Assembly: GCA_910588505.1 (NCBI GenBank)
Contig: CAJUPQ010000005.1
Coordinates: 1 to 64,000 of the forward strand
Direction of reading: 5' to 3'
From: an uncultured Hungatella sp.
GTDB lineage: Bacteria > Bacillota > Clostridia > Lachnospirales > Lachnospiraceae
DNA: 64,000 bases
Shown one piece after another: positions 43,650 through 51,738 of the stretch. The notes below the pieces were generated by a model. It had not been told where the DNA came from, did not search any database, and saw nothing but the letters and a program-made list of their open reading frames with translations. A program made the translations under genes and the position numbers. Position 1 is the first letter of the stretch. Every line of letters starts with the position of its first letter.

Positions 43650-44720
43650 TTGAAATACGGATTGATCGGCTGCGGCAGAATATCGCCAAACCATATAGCA
43701 GCCGCCAAAGCAAATCATCTGGAGTTAGCAGGCATCTGTGATATTGATGAAAACATGCTTAAAGATAAAGTTTTGAAGTTTGGTCTTGAACATGTTCCTC
43801 AGTATTCTGATTACCATGAGATGATCAGAACGGAAAAACCGGAGCTTGTGGCCATTGCCACAGAGAGCGGAAAACACGCGGCTATCGCGTTGGACTGTAT
43901 TGAAATGGGATGTAATCTTATCATTGAAAAGCCCATAGCCCTTTCTCTGGCAGACGCGGACGCGATCATCACAGCGGCGAAAGGGAAAGGGGTTAAAGTC
44001 TGCGCAAGCCACCAGAACCGTTTCAACAAGTCCATTCAGAAGATACGGGAGGCATTGGAACAGGAACGGTTTGGGCGGATGTTTTATGGGACAGCCCATA
44101 TCCGCTGGTGCAGAAATCATGAATATTATTCAGGAGCGAAGTGGAGAGGCACATGGGAGCAGGATGGTGGCGCGCTGATGAACCAGTGCATCCACAATAT
44201 CGATCTTCTGCGCTGGATGATGGGAGATGAGATCGAGGAAGTGGTGGGGATGACAGACCGTTTGAACCATGATTACATAGAGGCAGAGGATCTGGGAATA
44301 GGGCTTGTGAGATTTAAAAACGGTTCCTATGGCATTATAGAGGGAACCACAGATCTGTATCCCAATAATCTGGAAGAGACCCTCTATTTATTTGGAGAGA
44401 AGGGGACCGTAAAGGCAGGCGGGCAGAGTGTAAACCGGATTGAGGAGTGGAGATTTGAGAACACGTCGGAGGATCTGGAGGAGGTAAAAAGAGAGTTTGC
44501 TGAAAATCCGCCTAATGTATACGGTTATGGGCATACGCCCCTGTACGCGGACATGATCGACGCGATCCGAAATGACAGGGAACCTTATGTCAATGGGGAG
44601 GCGGGAAGGAGGGCTCTGGAACTGGTGCTGGCTATCTATAAGTCCGCGGCGGATGGCAAGGCTGTGAAACTGCCTCTTGAAACGTGTTCAACTTTGGATT
44701 TTAAGGGGAGATTTGGCTGA
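43650..44720 (+). CDS. wbpB: Gfo/Idh/MocA oxidoreductase (WbpB/WlbA-like)
   Basis: The protein of about 356 residues oxidises C3 of UDP-GlcNAc-uronate to the 3-keto sugar, using NAD+. It has the Rossmann start KYGLIGCGRISPNH, IIEKPIALS and the substrate region GGALMNQCIHNIDLLRWMMG. The match to WlbA/WbpB comes from context and overall sequence. GGGGAGG at 43634-43640 best fits a TTG start at 43650; an open reading back to TTG 43626 would overlap the FkbH-like gene. The WbpD-like gene follows with 1 nt overlap. Confidence 0.85.
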   Translation: MKYGLIGCGRISPNHIAAAKANHLELAGICDIDENMLKDKVLKFGLEHVPQYSDYHEMIRTEKPELVAIATESGKHAAIALDCIEMGCNLIIEKPIALSLADADAIITAAKGKGVKVCASHQNRFNKSIQKIREALEQERFGRMFYGTAHIRWCRNHEYYSGAKWRGTWEQDGGALMNQCIHNIDLLRWMMGDEIEEVVGMTDRLNHDYIEAEDLGIGLVRFKNGSYGIIEGTTDLYPNNLEETLYLFGEKGTVKAGGQSVNRIEEWRFENTSEDLEEVKREFAENPPNVYGYGHTPLYADMIDAIRNDREPYVNGEAGRRALELVLAIYKSAADGKAVKLPLETCSTLDFKGRFG

Positions 44721-45217
44721 TGGGTAATTATTATGTACATCCGTCCAGTTATATTGATGGAAATGTTGTGATCGGTGATGATACAAAAATCTGGCATTTT
44801 TGTCATGTGCAGTCAGGGGCCAGAATAGGGAGAGGATGCTCTTTTGGACAAAATGTCAATATTTCTAATAATGTTATTGTGGGCGATTACTGCAAAGTGC
44901 AGAATAATGTGTCGCTGTATGAAGGGGTGGAGTTGGAGGAGGGCGTATTCTGCGGCCCTTCCTGCGTGTTTACCAATGATCTGACGCCAAGGGCTAAGTA
45001 TCCGAAAGGACAGGAAGGATACCGGAAAACCCTTGTGAAAGAAGGGGCCACCATCGGAGCCAACGCTACCATAGTCTGCGGAAATACAGTTGGAAGATTT
45101 GCCATGGTAGCGGCAGGGGCGGTGGTAACGAAAGATGTGCCGGATTATTGTATCGTGGCAGGGATCCCCGCACAGGTGATCGGAAGAGTAGATGAGAGAG
45201 GGAACAGAGTTGAGTGA
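44720..45217 (+). CDS. wbpD: WbpD/WlbB-like UDP-sugar 3-N-acetyltransferase
   Basis: The 165-residue left-handed beta-helix protein (YIDGNVVIGDDTKIWHF, VNISNNVIVGDYCKVQ, CGPSCVFTNDLTPRAKYP) is closely like WbpD/WlbB, which acetylates the 3-amine of UDP-GlcNAc3N-uronate with acetyl-CoA. It directly follows the WbpB-like gene. The amine substrate would come from a WbpE-like enzyme, best matched at 62621. Confidence 0.88.
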   Translation: MGNYYVHPSSYIDGNVVIGDDTKIWHFCHVQSGARIGRGCSFGQNVNISNNVIVGDYCKVQNNVSLYEGVELEEGVFCGPSCVFTNDLTPRAKYPKGQEGYRKTLVKEGATIGANATIVCGNTVGRFAMVAAGAVVTKDVPDYCIVAGIPAQVIGRVDERGNRVE

Positions 45218-46358
45218 AGGACAGGTGAAAGTAAATCCAAAAATAAAAGTATGCCATCTAAGTTCTGCCCATAGGAATACAGACCGCCGTATTTTTGAGG
45301 CAGAGTGTACTTCACTGGCTAAAGCAGGGTATGAAGTGTACCTTATTGGACAGGGAAAGTCGAGAATTCAGAATGACGTAAAGGTTATAGGGCTTAAAAA
45401 GTCTAAAAATCGTGTAGACCGGATGGTACGCCTGACAAGATACGTATACAGAAAAGCTCTCAGTTTGGATTGCGATGTTTATCATCTTCATGACCCGGAA
45501 CTCCTCTTATATGCCTTAAAGCTAAAAAAACATGGGAAAAAAGTGATTTTTGACAGTCATGAGTTTTACACCGCACAGATACCAGAAAAAAAATATCTGC
45601 CAAAACCTTTTATGAAAATATTTGGAAAGATTTATGGAATATATGAAGGTTACATTTTAAAAAGAATTGACGGAGTGATCTGTCCGTGTACCATACAGGG
45701 AGAAAATCCATTTGAGGGTAAATGTAAATACACAGCGCTGGTAAACAATACACCTGTTCTAGGCGAGTTCTATGAGAAGTATGACCCGTCTGTCAAAAAA
45801 ATCGGGAGTAGTATCTGTTGTATTGGAAATCTGTCCTATGCAAGGGGGATTACCAATCTCATCAAAGCAGCATACATGGCAGATGCCAGACTTTATTTGG
45901 GAGGTATGTTTTGCTCGGATGATTACAAAAGATCTGTGGAGAGCATGCCAGAGTACAGCTGTGTAACATATCTGGGATATCTTGACCGGAATCAGGTGAG
46001 ACAGACACTTTCTCAATGTTCGGTTTGCGTGTCAAATACGTTAAATATCGGACAGTACAATCACTGCGATAACCTGCCTACAAAAGTGTATGAAAGCATG
46101 GCTTTTGGTATTCCGGTAATTATATCAGACTCGCCTTATGTCAGGGAGGTTATGTCAAAATATCCATTTGGTAAAGTGATTGATCCTATGGATATTGAGG
46201 GTACGGCAAATGCCATAAGATATGTGCTTGATCACCCGGACAGGGCAAAAGAAATGGGGGAGGAGGGAAGACGGGCAATAAAAGAGATGCTGAATTGGAG
46301 CGTTGATGAAGAACAACTTTTAAAATTGTATGAAGGAGTTGCAGATGACGTTTTATGA
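45192..46358 (+). CDS. Glycosyltransferase family 4
   Basis: This GT-B enzyme (up to 388 residues) begins VCHLSSAHRNTDRRIFEAEC and carries a DxHEFYT-type loop (IFDSHEFYTAQ) and the C-terminal donor motif KVYESMAFGIPVIISDS. It is a GT4 transferase acting on the repeat unit; the sugar is not predictable. ATG 45192 overlaps the WbpD-like gene by 26 nt; a TTG at 45210 or GTG at 45225 are alternatives. Base composition turns AT-rich from here on. Confidence 0.85.
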   Translation: MREGTELSEGQVKVNPKIKVCHLSSAHRNTDRRIFEAECTSLAKAGYEVYLIGQGKSRIQNDVKVIGLKKSKNRVDRMVRLTRYVYRKALSLDCDVYHLHDPELLLYALKLKKHGKKVIFDSHEFYTAQIPEKKYLPKPFMKIFGKIYGIYEGYILKRIDGVICPCTIQGENPFEGKCKYTALVNNTPVLGEFYEKYDPSVKKIGSSICCIGNLSYARGITNLIKAAYMADARLYLGGMFCSDDYKRSVESMPEYSCVTYLGYLDRNQVRQTLSQCSVCVSNTLNIGQYNHCDNLPTKVYESMAFGIPVIISDSPYVREVMSKYPFGKVIDPMDIEGTANAIRYVLDHPDRAKEMGEEGRRAIKEMLNWSVDEEQLLKLYEGVADDVL

Positions 46359-47536
46359 AAGTTGTAAAAATAGTACCAAATGAATTTAACAACGAAAGCA
46401 GGGATGAACGTGAATTAGGTATTTGTCAGGAGATGCAGGCAGAGGTATTGGTATTTGCCAAAGAAAAAAACGGTAAGAAAAATATGATCGAAACGGTCGA
46501 TGGATTTAAGGTTCACAGATGTTCCACAAGACCGTTGGGAGGAAAGATCCCCAATATAATCAATCGTCTGGCAGCCTTGTTCACATGGGCTTATTTTGTA
46601 AGGAAAAGTAAACCGGATATCATATCAGGTCATGATTTAGTTGGATTGACAATCGGCTGGATATCAACATGGTTTGTGAATAAGAAACCTCTGCTTATAT
46701 ATGATTCACATGAATTTGAATTGGGGAGAAATATTGAGAGAACACGTCTTCAAAAGACAGGGATTCAATGTTGGGAACACTTTTTGATCGGGAGATCCGC
46801 GTTAGTAATCATGGTAAATGATAGCATTGCGGATGCGGTAAAAAAAATATACAGATTAAAGGAACGGCCTCTGGTTATTAGAAATATTCCGCCCAGGTGG
46901 GATATTAATAAAGAAGAATGTGATAGTATACGGCGGAAAATAGAAGCGGATATGGGACAAGGACAGTATCTGTTATATCATGGCGCAGTAAGCAGGGGAC
47001 GGGGAATAGAGAAACCAATCAAAATATTAACATATAATCATGAGTATCGTCTGCTGATTCTTGGAAACTCAGCGGAGGATGGGTATATTAACAATCTAAA
47101 AAATTATGCGAAAGGTCTTGGAGTGGAAGGACGTGTTTGGTTTCATAAAGCAGTTCCCCATGAGATACTCTGGCAATATGTTGGAGCCGCGGATTTAAGT
47201 GTAATGCTTATAGAAGGTAAGTCTGAGAGCTATTATTTTGGACTTCCCAATAAGCTGTTTGAAAGCATTCAGGCAGGTGTTCCGGTTCTGTCCTCTAATT
47301 TTCCGGAATTTAAACGGATTGTCGAAGGGTATCATGTGGGATGTACCTGTGACCCTGACGACGAGTACGCCATAAAAGAAGCTCTAAAGAAGATTCTTGA
47401 TGAAAAGACCATGGAAGAGTATAAGAATAGTGCGTTGGCGGCGGCAAAGGAATTGTGCTGGGAAAACGAAAGGCAGAAATTAAGAAGCGCGTATAAGAGA
47501 TTATTTTTAAAACGGAAAGAACAGCTTTATAGATAA
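46355..47536 (+). CDS. Glycosyltransferase family 4
   Basis: The 393-residue GT-B enzyme shares the DSHEFELGRN loop with the preceding transferase, so the two are distant paralogues. Donor-site sequences are HGAVSRGRGIEKPI and NKLFESIQAGVPVLSSNFPE. It starts with an ATGA overlap with its neighbour. It probably adds the last or a branching sugar. A 134-bp structured repeat lies just downstream. Confidence 0.85.
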   Translation: MKVVKIVPNEFNNESRDERELGICQEMQAEVLVFAKEKNGKKNMIETVDGFKVHRCSTRPLGGKIPNIINRLAALFTWAYFVRKSKPDIISGHDLVGLTIGWISTWFVNKKPLLIYDSHEFELGRNIERTRLQKTGIQCWEHFLIGRSALVIMVNDSIADAVKKIYRLKERPLVIRNIPPRWDINKEECDSIRRKIEADMGQGQYLLYHGAVSRGRGIEKPIKILTYNHEYRLLILGNSAEDGYINNLKNYAKGLGVEGRVWFHKAVPHEILWQYVGAADLSVMLIEGKSESYYFGLPNKLFESIQAGVPVLSSNFPEFKRIVEGYHVGCTCDPDDEYAIKEALKKILDEKTMEEYKNSALAAAKELCWENERQKLRSAYKRLFLKRKEQLYR

Positions 47537-47542
47537 GACAGG

Positions 47543-47676
47543 GTAACAGTTCAGATAGGTCTGCGCGTTTACCGCGCTGACCGTACGAAAACGTAATGGC
47601 AGCAGGCATCCGGTCCATCGTGAAGCGATTTTCATGACCGGATGCGTAACAGGTCAAAGGTTATCTGAACTGTTAC
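47543..47676. repeat. Cloverleaf-like inverted-repeat element
   Basis: Perfect 15-bp inverted ends GTAACAGTTCAGATA (47543-47557) and TATCTGAACTGTTAC (47662-47676) enclose three further stems: GCGCG/CGCGC (47563-47577), TACG/CGTA near 47584-47595 and GCATCCGGTC/GACCGGATGC (47606-47645), the last with an inner ATCG/CGAT. It is GC-richer than its flanks and lies between a glycosyltransferase and the HisH-like gene. It looks like a MITE or a structured RNA within the operon. Confidence 0.78.
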
Positions 47677-47696
47677 AAGACAGGAGGCAATATGTC

Positions 47697-48311
47697 ATGA
47701 TTGGGGTGTTAAATTATGGAATAGGCAATGTAGGTTCCATAAAGAATATGCTGATAAAGGCGGGAGAACACAATGTGGAGTTCGTTGACCGTCCGGAAGG
47801 GATGATAGAGGCAGATAAGATCATATTGCCAGGGGTTGGCTCCTTTGATATGGGAATAAAACTTTTGGAAGAATCAGGTATGAGAGAAGAATTAGACCGA
47901 CAAGCGCAAGTGATTAAGAAACCTATATTGGGCATATGCTTAGGGATGCAGATGCTGGGAACCGGAAGCGAGGAGGGAAAAAGAGAAGGGTTAGGGTACA
48001 TGGATTTTAGATGTAAAAAGTTCGAGTATAGGGATATGAAGTTGAAAATTCCCCACATGGGTTGGGATTATGTGTATACAGAGAAGAATGATGCTCTTAT
48101 GTCAAAACTTGGAGACAGGCCCAGGTTTTATTTTGTTCATTCTTACCATGTTTGTTGTGAACACGAGGAGGATATACTTCTAAAATGCGATTATGGATAC
48201 GAGTTTGCCGCTGCTGTACACAGAGATAATATATATGGCACACAATTTCATCCGGAAAAAAGTCATATGTTTGGAATGAAACTAATGAAATGGTTTATAG
48301 AGGAGATATAG
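47697..48311 (+). CDS. hisH2: HisH-like glutamine amidotransferase for sugar amidination
   Basis: The 204-residue class I glutaminase has GVGSFDMG, the nucleophile Cys81 in ILGICLGMQML and the His-x-Glu pair in QFHPEKSH. It resembles HisH, but no other histidine genes are present. With the HisF-like and WbpG-like genes it matches the Pseudomonas set (HisH2/HisF2/WbpG) that turns an acetamido group of a diamino uronic acid into acetamidino. AGGAGG is 9 nt before ATG 47697; an open upstream extension covers the repeat and is rejected. Confidence 0.9.
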   Translation: MIGVLNYGIGNVGSIKNMLIKAGEHNVEFVDRPEGMIEADKIILPGVGSFDMGIKLLEESGMREELDRQAQVIKKPILGICLGMQMLGTGSEEGKREGLGYMDFRCKKFEYRDMKLKIPHMGWDYVYTEKNDALMSKLGDRPRFYFVHSYHVCCEHEEDILLKCDYGYEFAAAVHRDNIYGTQFHPEKSHMFGMKLMKWFIEEI

Positions 48312-48315
48312 CTTT

Positions 48316-49077
48316 ATGTTCGACAGACCAAGAATTATTCCCTGTTTATTAATAAATAATAAAGATCTGGTAAAGACTAAGAACTTTAAAAATCCAAAAT
48401 ATTTGGGAGATCCAATTAATGCGGTAAAAATATATAATGAAAAGATGGCTGATGAATTATGCGTTTTGGATATCACAAGAAATAAGAAGGGAATAGATTT
48501 TGGATATCTTTACAGTATAGCGACAGAAGCTTTTATGCCCCTGTCCTATGGGGGAGGAATAGAGACGATCGATCAGATTAAACGGTTGTTTCGGATCGGA
48601 TTTGAAAAGGTAATAATTAATACAAATCTTGTCAACAATTCAGAACTAATAAAACAGGCGGTATCATATGCCGGATCTCAAAGCGTAGTCGCGTCTATTG
48701 ATGTAAAGAAAACGTTATTTGGGAGTCAAAAGTGTTTTATAAATTGCGGAGGCAGAAATACGAATATTTCACCAATAGATCTTGCGAAGAAGGCGCAGGA
48801 TTTGGGTGTGGGAGAAATATTATTAAATAGCATTGACTGCGACGGCGTGATGAAAGGATATGATTTAAACCTGATCCGCAAAGTGTCCGTCAGTGTTCAT
48901 ATTCCACTTATTGCATGTGGAGGGGCAGGATGCCTTAAAGATTTAAAAAAAGCGATAGACGCAGGGGCGGACGCGGCGGCGGCGGGAAGTATATTTGTTT
49001 ATTATGGCGAGAAAAGGGCGGTGCTGATTAGTTATCCTGATGAAGAGGAACTGGTCAGGGCAGGATTGGCGCTATAG
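48316..49077 (+). CDS. hisF2: HisF-like ammonia-channel partner of sugar amidotransferase
   Basis: The 253-residue TIM barrel starts RIIPCLLINNKDLVKTKNF. In true HisF the segment reads RIIxCLDV, and the Asp is the catalytic acid of cyclisation; here it is Leu12, so imidazole-glycerol phosphate synthesis is unlikely. ADELCVLDITRNKKG, SYGGGIE and VASIDVKK keep the barrel pattern. It should pass ammonia from the HisH-like subunit to WbpG. A palindromic repeat begins directly after the stop. Confidence 0.88.
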   Translation: MFDRPRIIPCLLINNKDLVKTKNFKNPKYLGDPINAVKIYNEKMADELCVLDITRNKKGIDFGYLYSIATEAFMPLSYGGGIETIDQIKRLFRIGFEKVIINTNLVNNSELIKQAVSYAGSQSVVASIDVKKTLFGSQKCFINCGGRNTNISPIDLAKKAQDLGVGEILLNSIDCDGVMKGYDLNLIRKVSVSVHIPLIACGGAGCLKDLKKAIDAGADAAAAGSIFVYYGEKRAVLISYPDEEELVRAGLAL

Positions 49078-49242
49078 AATGTACTCTCGGAGTCTCTTTG
49101 TGCCTGATTTTGTGAGATGATTTTTTGTCAGATGTGCATAAATTTATGAGGCGTACGTGGAACGTACGTTGATTAAATTTATGTGCATATGACGGAAAAT
49201 CATCCGCAAAGGCAGGTGCAGGAGAGATTCCGAGAGTACATT
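49078..49242. repeat. 165-bp perfect-ended palindrome (family P, full copy)
   Basis: The ends AATGTACTCTCGGA (49078-49091) and TCCGAGAGTACATT (49229-49242) are perfect inverted copies, and the centre is CGTACGT-GGA-ACGTACG (49152-49168). The arms between are imperfectly complementary, so the RNA would form one long hairpin. It starts one base after the hisF2-like stop and ends about 25 bp before the wbpG-like start, inside an apparent operon. Partial copies lie at 1-55 and 7676-7766. Confidence 0.88.
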
Positions 49243-49266
49243 AGAATATATAGGAGGATGTAGTTA

Positions 49267-50382
49267 ATGAGAGAATATCAGATTTGTACGCGTTGTATTA
49301 TGGATACGACAGATCCAGAGATATCGTTTGATGAAAATGGAGTTTGTAATCATTGTCATAATTATGACAGAATGTACGATCAACTTCCGCACGGAAAAGA
49401 AAAGAAAGAAGAATTAAAAAGAATTATTTCTAAAATAAAAAAGGATGGGAGAGGAAGAAAATATGACTGTATTTTAGGAATTAGCGGAGGCGTTGACAGC
49501 GCTTATTTGGCGTTCTTAGCGCAAGCATTTGGTCTGCGCGTACTTGCGATTCATGTGGATGCCGGATGGAATAGCGAGATTGCCGTTAATAATATTCAGA
49601 AAATGTGTACAAAATTGGACTTTGATTTACATACGATTGTGATTGATTGGCCGACTATGAGGGAATTACAACGGGCATATATGTTTTCGGGATTACCGAA
49701 TCTCGATATACCACAGGATCACGTATTTGTTGCGGCAACTTATCAATATGCAAAGAAGCATAAGGTAAAATATATATTATCCGGTGGGAATATTGCAACT
49801 GAAGGTATTCTTCCGAATACATGGGGATATTCGAATATGGATTATACTTGTATAAAGGATGTTTATAGAAAATGTGGAAGACACAGAAAAAGTCTAAAAA
49901 AATACCCGCATATGGGACTGTTTGAATATGTCCAGACTACATACCTTTCATCAGTCGCCAAAGTCAATTTATTAAACTATATTGACTATTCAAAGGTAAA
50001 GGCCATTGAAACTTTAAGCCGCGAATTTGGCTGGCAGTATTATGGGGGAAAGCATTTTGAATCCCGATTTACAAAGTTTTTTCAGTCCTATTATCTGCCG
50101 AAGAAATTTGGATACGATAAAAAAAGGGCACATTTGTCCAGCCTGATTGTTGGAGGCGAGATAACAAGAGACGAAGCGTTAAAGGAGATGGACGATAATT
50201 CTTTGTATACAGAAGAAGAGATGCTTCAGGACAGGGATTATATTTTAAAGAAGCTAGATATTACTTTGGAAGAATGGCAGGCGATTATGCAAGGACCGTG
50301 TAGAACAGAGAATAACTATAAAAACAACAAAAAATTGATGATTACTTTGCGGAAGATCAAACAGAAAATGAAAAGTGAATAA
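49267..50382 (+). CDS. wbpG: WbpG/PseA-like N-acetyl sugar amidotransferase
   Basis: The 371-residue ATP-pyrophosphatase-type enzyme has N-terminal zinc-type cysteines (CTRCIMDTTDP and NGVCNHCHNYD), the PP-loop GISGGVDSAYLA and LSGGNIATEGILP. This is the WbpG/PseA family that activates a sugar amide oxygen with ATP and replaces it with ammonia, giving an amidine. It completes the HisH2/HisF2/WbpG set. GGAGGATGTAG lies before the ATG. The next gene starts 6 nt after the stop. Confidence 0.92.
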   Translation: MREYQICTRCIMDTTDPEISFDENGVCNHCHNYDRMYDQLPHGKEKKEELKRIISKIKKDGRGRKYDCILGISGGVDSAYLAFLAQAFGLRVLAIHVDAGWNSEIAVNNIQKMCTKLDFDLHTIVIDWPTMRELQRAYMFSGLPNLDIPQDHVFVAATYQYAKKHKVKYILSGGNIATEGILPNTWGYSNMDYTCIKDVYRKCGRHRKSLKKYPHMGLFEYVQTTYLSSVAKVNLLNYIDYSKVKAIETLSREFGWQYYGGKHFESRFTKFFQSYYLPKKFGYDKKRAHLSSLIVGGEITRDEALKEMDDNSLYTEEEMLQDRDYILKKLDITLEEWQAIMQGPCRTENNYKNNKKLMITLRKIKQKMKSE

Positions 50383-50388
50383 TGAGCA

Positions 50389-51738
50389 ATGAATACAAAA
50401 AGAAAAGAAAAGTTAAAGATATTTGTGTTTTTGTTGTTTTTGAAAACCACACTGGAATTGGGATTTTACTACCTCCTTACAATAAAATACCCGTATTATA
50501 GATTTTGGCCAGATATATATAAATACATGAATGGTGTTTTTTGGACAATCATATTATATTTTGGGATAAAGTGGGAACGAAAGGCATCGTCTTTTTTCCT
50601 TTTATTTATGTATGTATTCCAGATACTTCCCATTACGGTGATTTATGGATTATATATGGGAAACGCGGTTTTCTATAATACTCTTTGTACAGGATTTTGG
50701 ATATGTGAATGGATTACTTTTTTGGGAAAACATAGAGTGACATTAAAGCCAGAATGGAGTATTTCAAAATGGATTATTCCGTGCCTTGTGGGTGTGGTTA
50801 TATTTTTGATGTTTGTAATATATAAGCAAAATGGATTGCCTCCGCTTACCGCATTAAATATCTATGATGTTTATAAACTGCGTAAAAGTGGAAGTTTTAT
50901 AATTGGTCATTATATGAATATTATTTTGTCGGTTTCAGTATCCCTTTTTATACCAATCCTTATTGCAAAGTCTATTATTGAAAGGAAATACATAATTACG
51001 GCTTTTTTTATGTCAATACAAATCCTGTTGTATTTGTATACAGGTCATAAAACTTATTTTTTTTCAATTATTCTTGCAGCGGTTATTTCAATATGGTCTA
51101 AACGAGATAAATTTATGACGGAATTTTTTATTATGACGAGTATTGGAATAGCGGTCTTGACATTTGCAGCTATATGGAAGGAAGAGGATAGTATTTTTGA
51201 TCGACTATATGATATTGTGGTTCGTAGAGTAATGTTTACTCCGGCGGAATTAAAATTTGTACACTATGATTATTTTAGAAATCATGACTTTTTGGGATTA
51301 CAGGGTGTATTGCCAGTAGCCATGCTTTTAAAACCAAATCCATTTTATCTTAAGATAGTTTATCCCTTTGATATAGGAAGAATCTATTTTAATGCCCCTG
51401 AGATGAGTGCTGATACAGGAACATTTATAGAGGGATTTTCAAGATTTGGAGATTTAGGTACAATTGCTATTTTTTTATTGATTGCATTGTACTTACGGTT
51501 AATGGATTCCATGCAGGATAGGACAGATTATCGAACCGTTACTGGATTTTTTATTTGTCCAATCTATTCTTTAGCAGAAGGACAACTTATGGGTTCTCTT
51601 TTTGGGGGATGTTGGTTTTGGATACTTTGTATTCTATTGTTTTATAGTGAAAAACCTGTTATATTAAAATATTTATTTGGGAGAAGGTCAGGTTACAAAA
51701 TGATAAAAGAAGATAGAAAGAAGGTAAGGAAATGTTGA
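50389..51738 (+). CDS. wzy: Wzy-like polysaccharide polymerase
   Basis: The 449-residue protein has about 10-12 hydrophobic segments and a larger loop at about residues 275-340 (RRVMFTPAELKFVHYDYF, DTGTFIEGFSRFGDLG). This is the general form of O-antigen/capsule repeat-unit polymerases, and it is the only such protein in the locus. Wzy proteins share little sequence, so the call rests on topology and position between sugar genes and flippase. It overlaps the next gene by 7 nt. Confidence 0.75.
   Translation: MNTKRKEKLKIFVFLLFLKTTLELGFYYLLTIKYPYYRFWPDIYKYMNGVFWTIILYFGIKWERKASSFFLLFMYVFQILPITVIYGLYMGNAVFYNTLCTGFWICEWITFLGKHRVTLKPEWSISKWIIPCLVGVVIFLMFVIYKQNGLPPLTALNIYDVYKLRKSGSFIIGHYMNIILSVSVSLFIPILIAKSIIERKYIITAFFMSIQILLYLYTGHKTYFFSIILAAVISIWSKRDKFMTEFFIMTSIGIAVLTFAAIWKEEDSIFDRLYDIVVRRVMFTPAELKFVHYDYFRNHDFLGLQGVLPVAMLLKPNPFYLKIVYPFDIGRIYFNAPEMSADTGTFIEGFSRFGDLGTIAIFLLIALYLRLMDSMQDRTDYRTVTGFFICPIYSLAEGQLMGSLFGGCWFWILCILLFYSEKPVILKYLFGRRSGYKMIKEDRKKVRKC

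Noticed and set aside
47697..49077. Histidine biosynthesis (hisH-hisF)
   Set aside because: No other his genes are nearby, the HisF-like protein lacks the catalytic Asp, and WbpG follows, so a sugar amidination role fits better.
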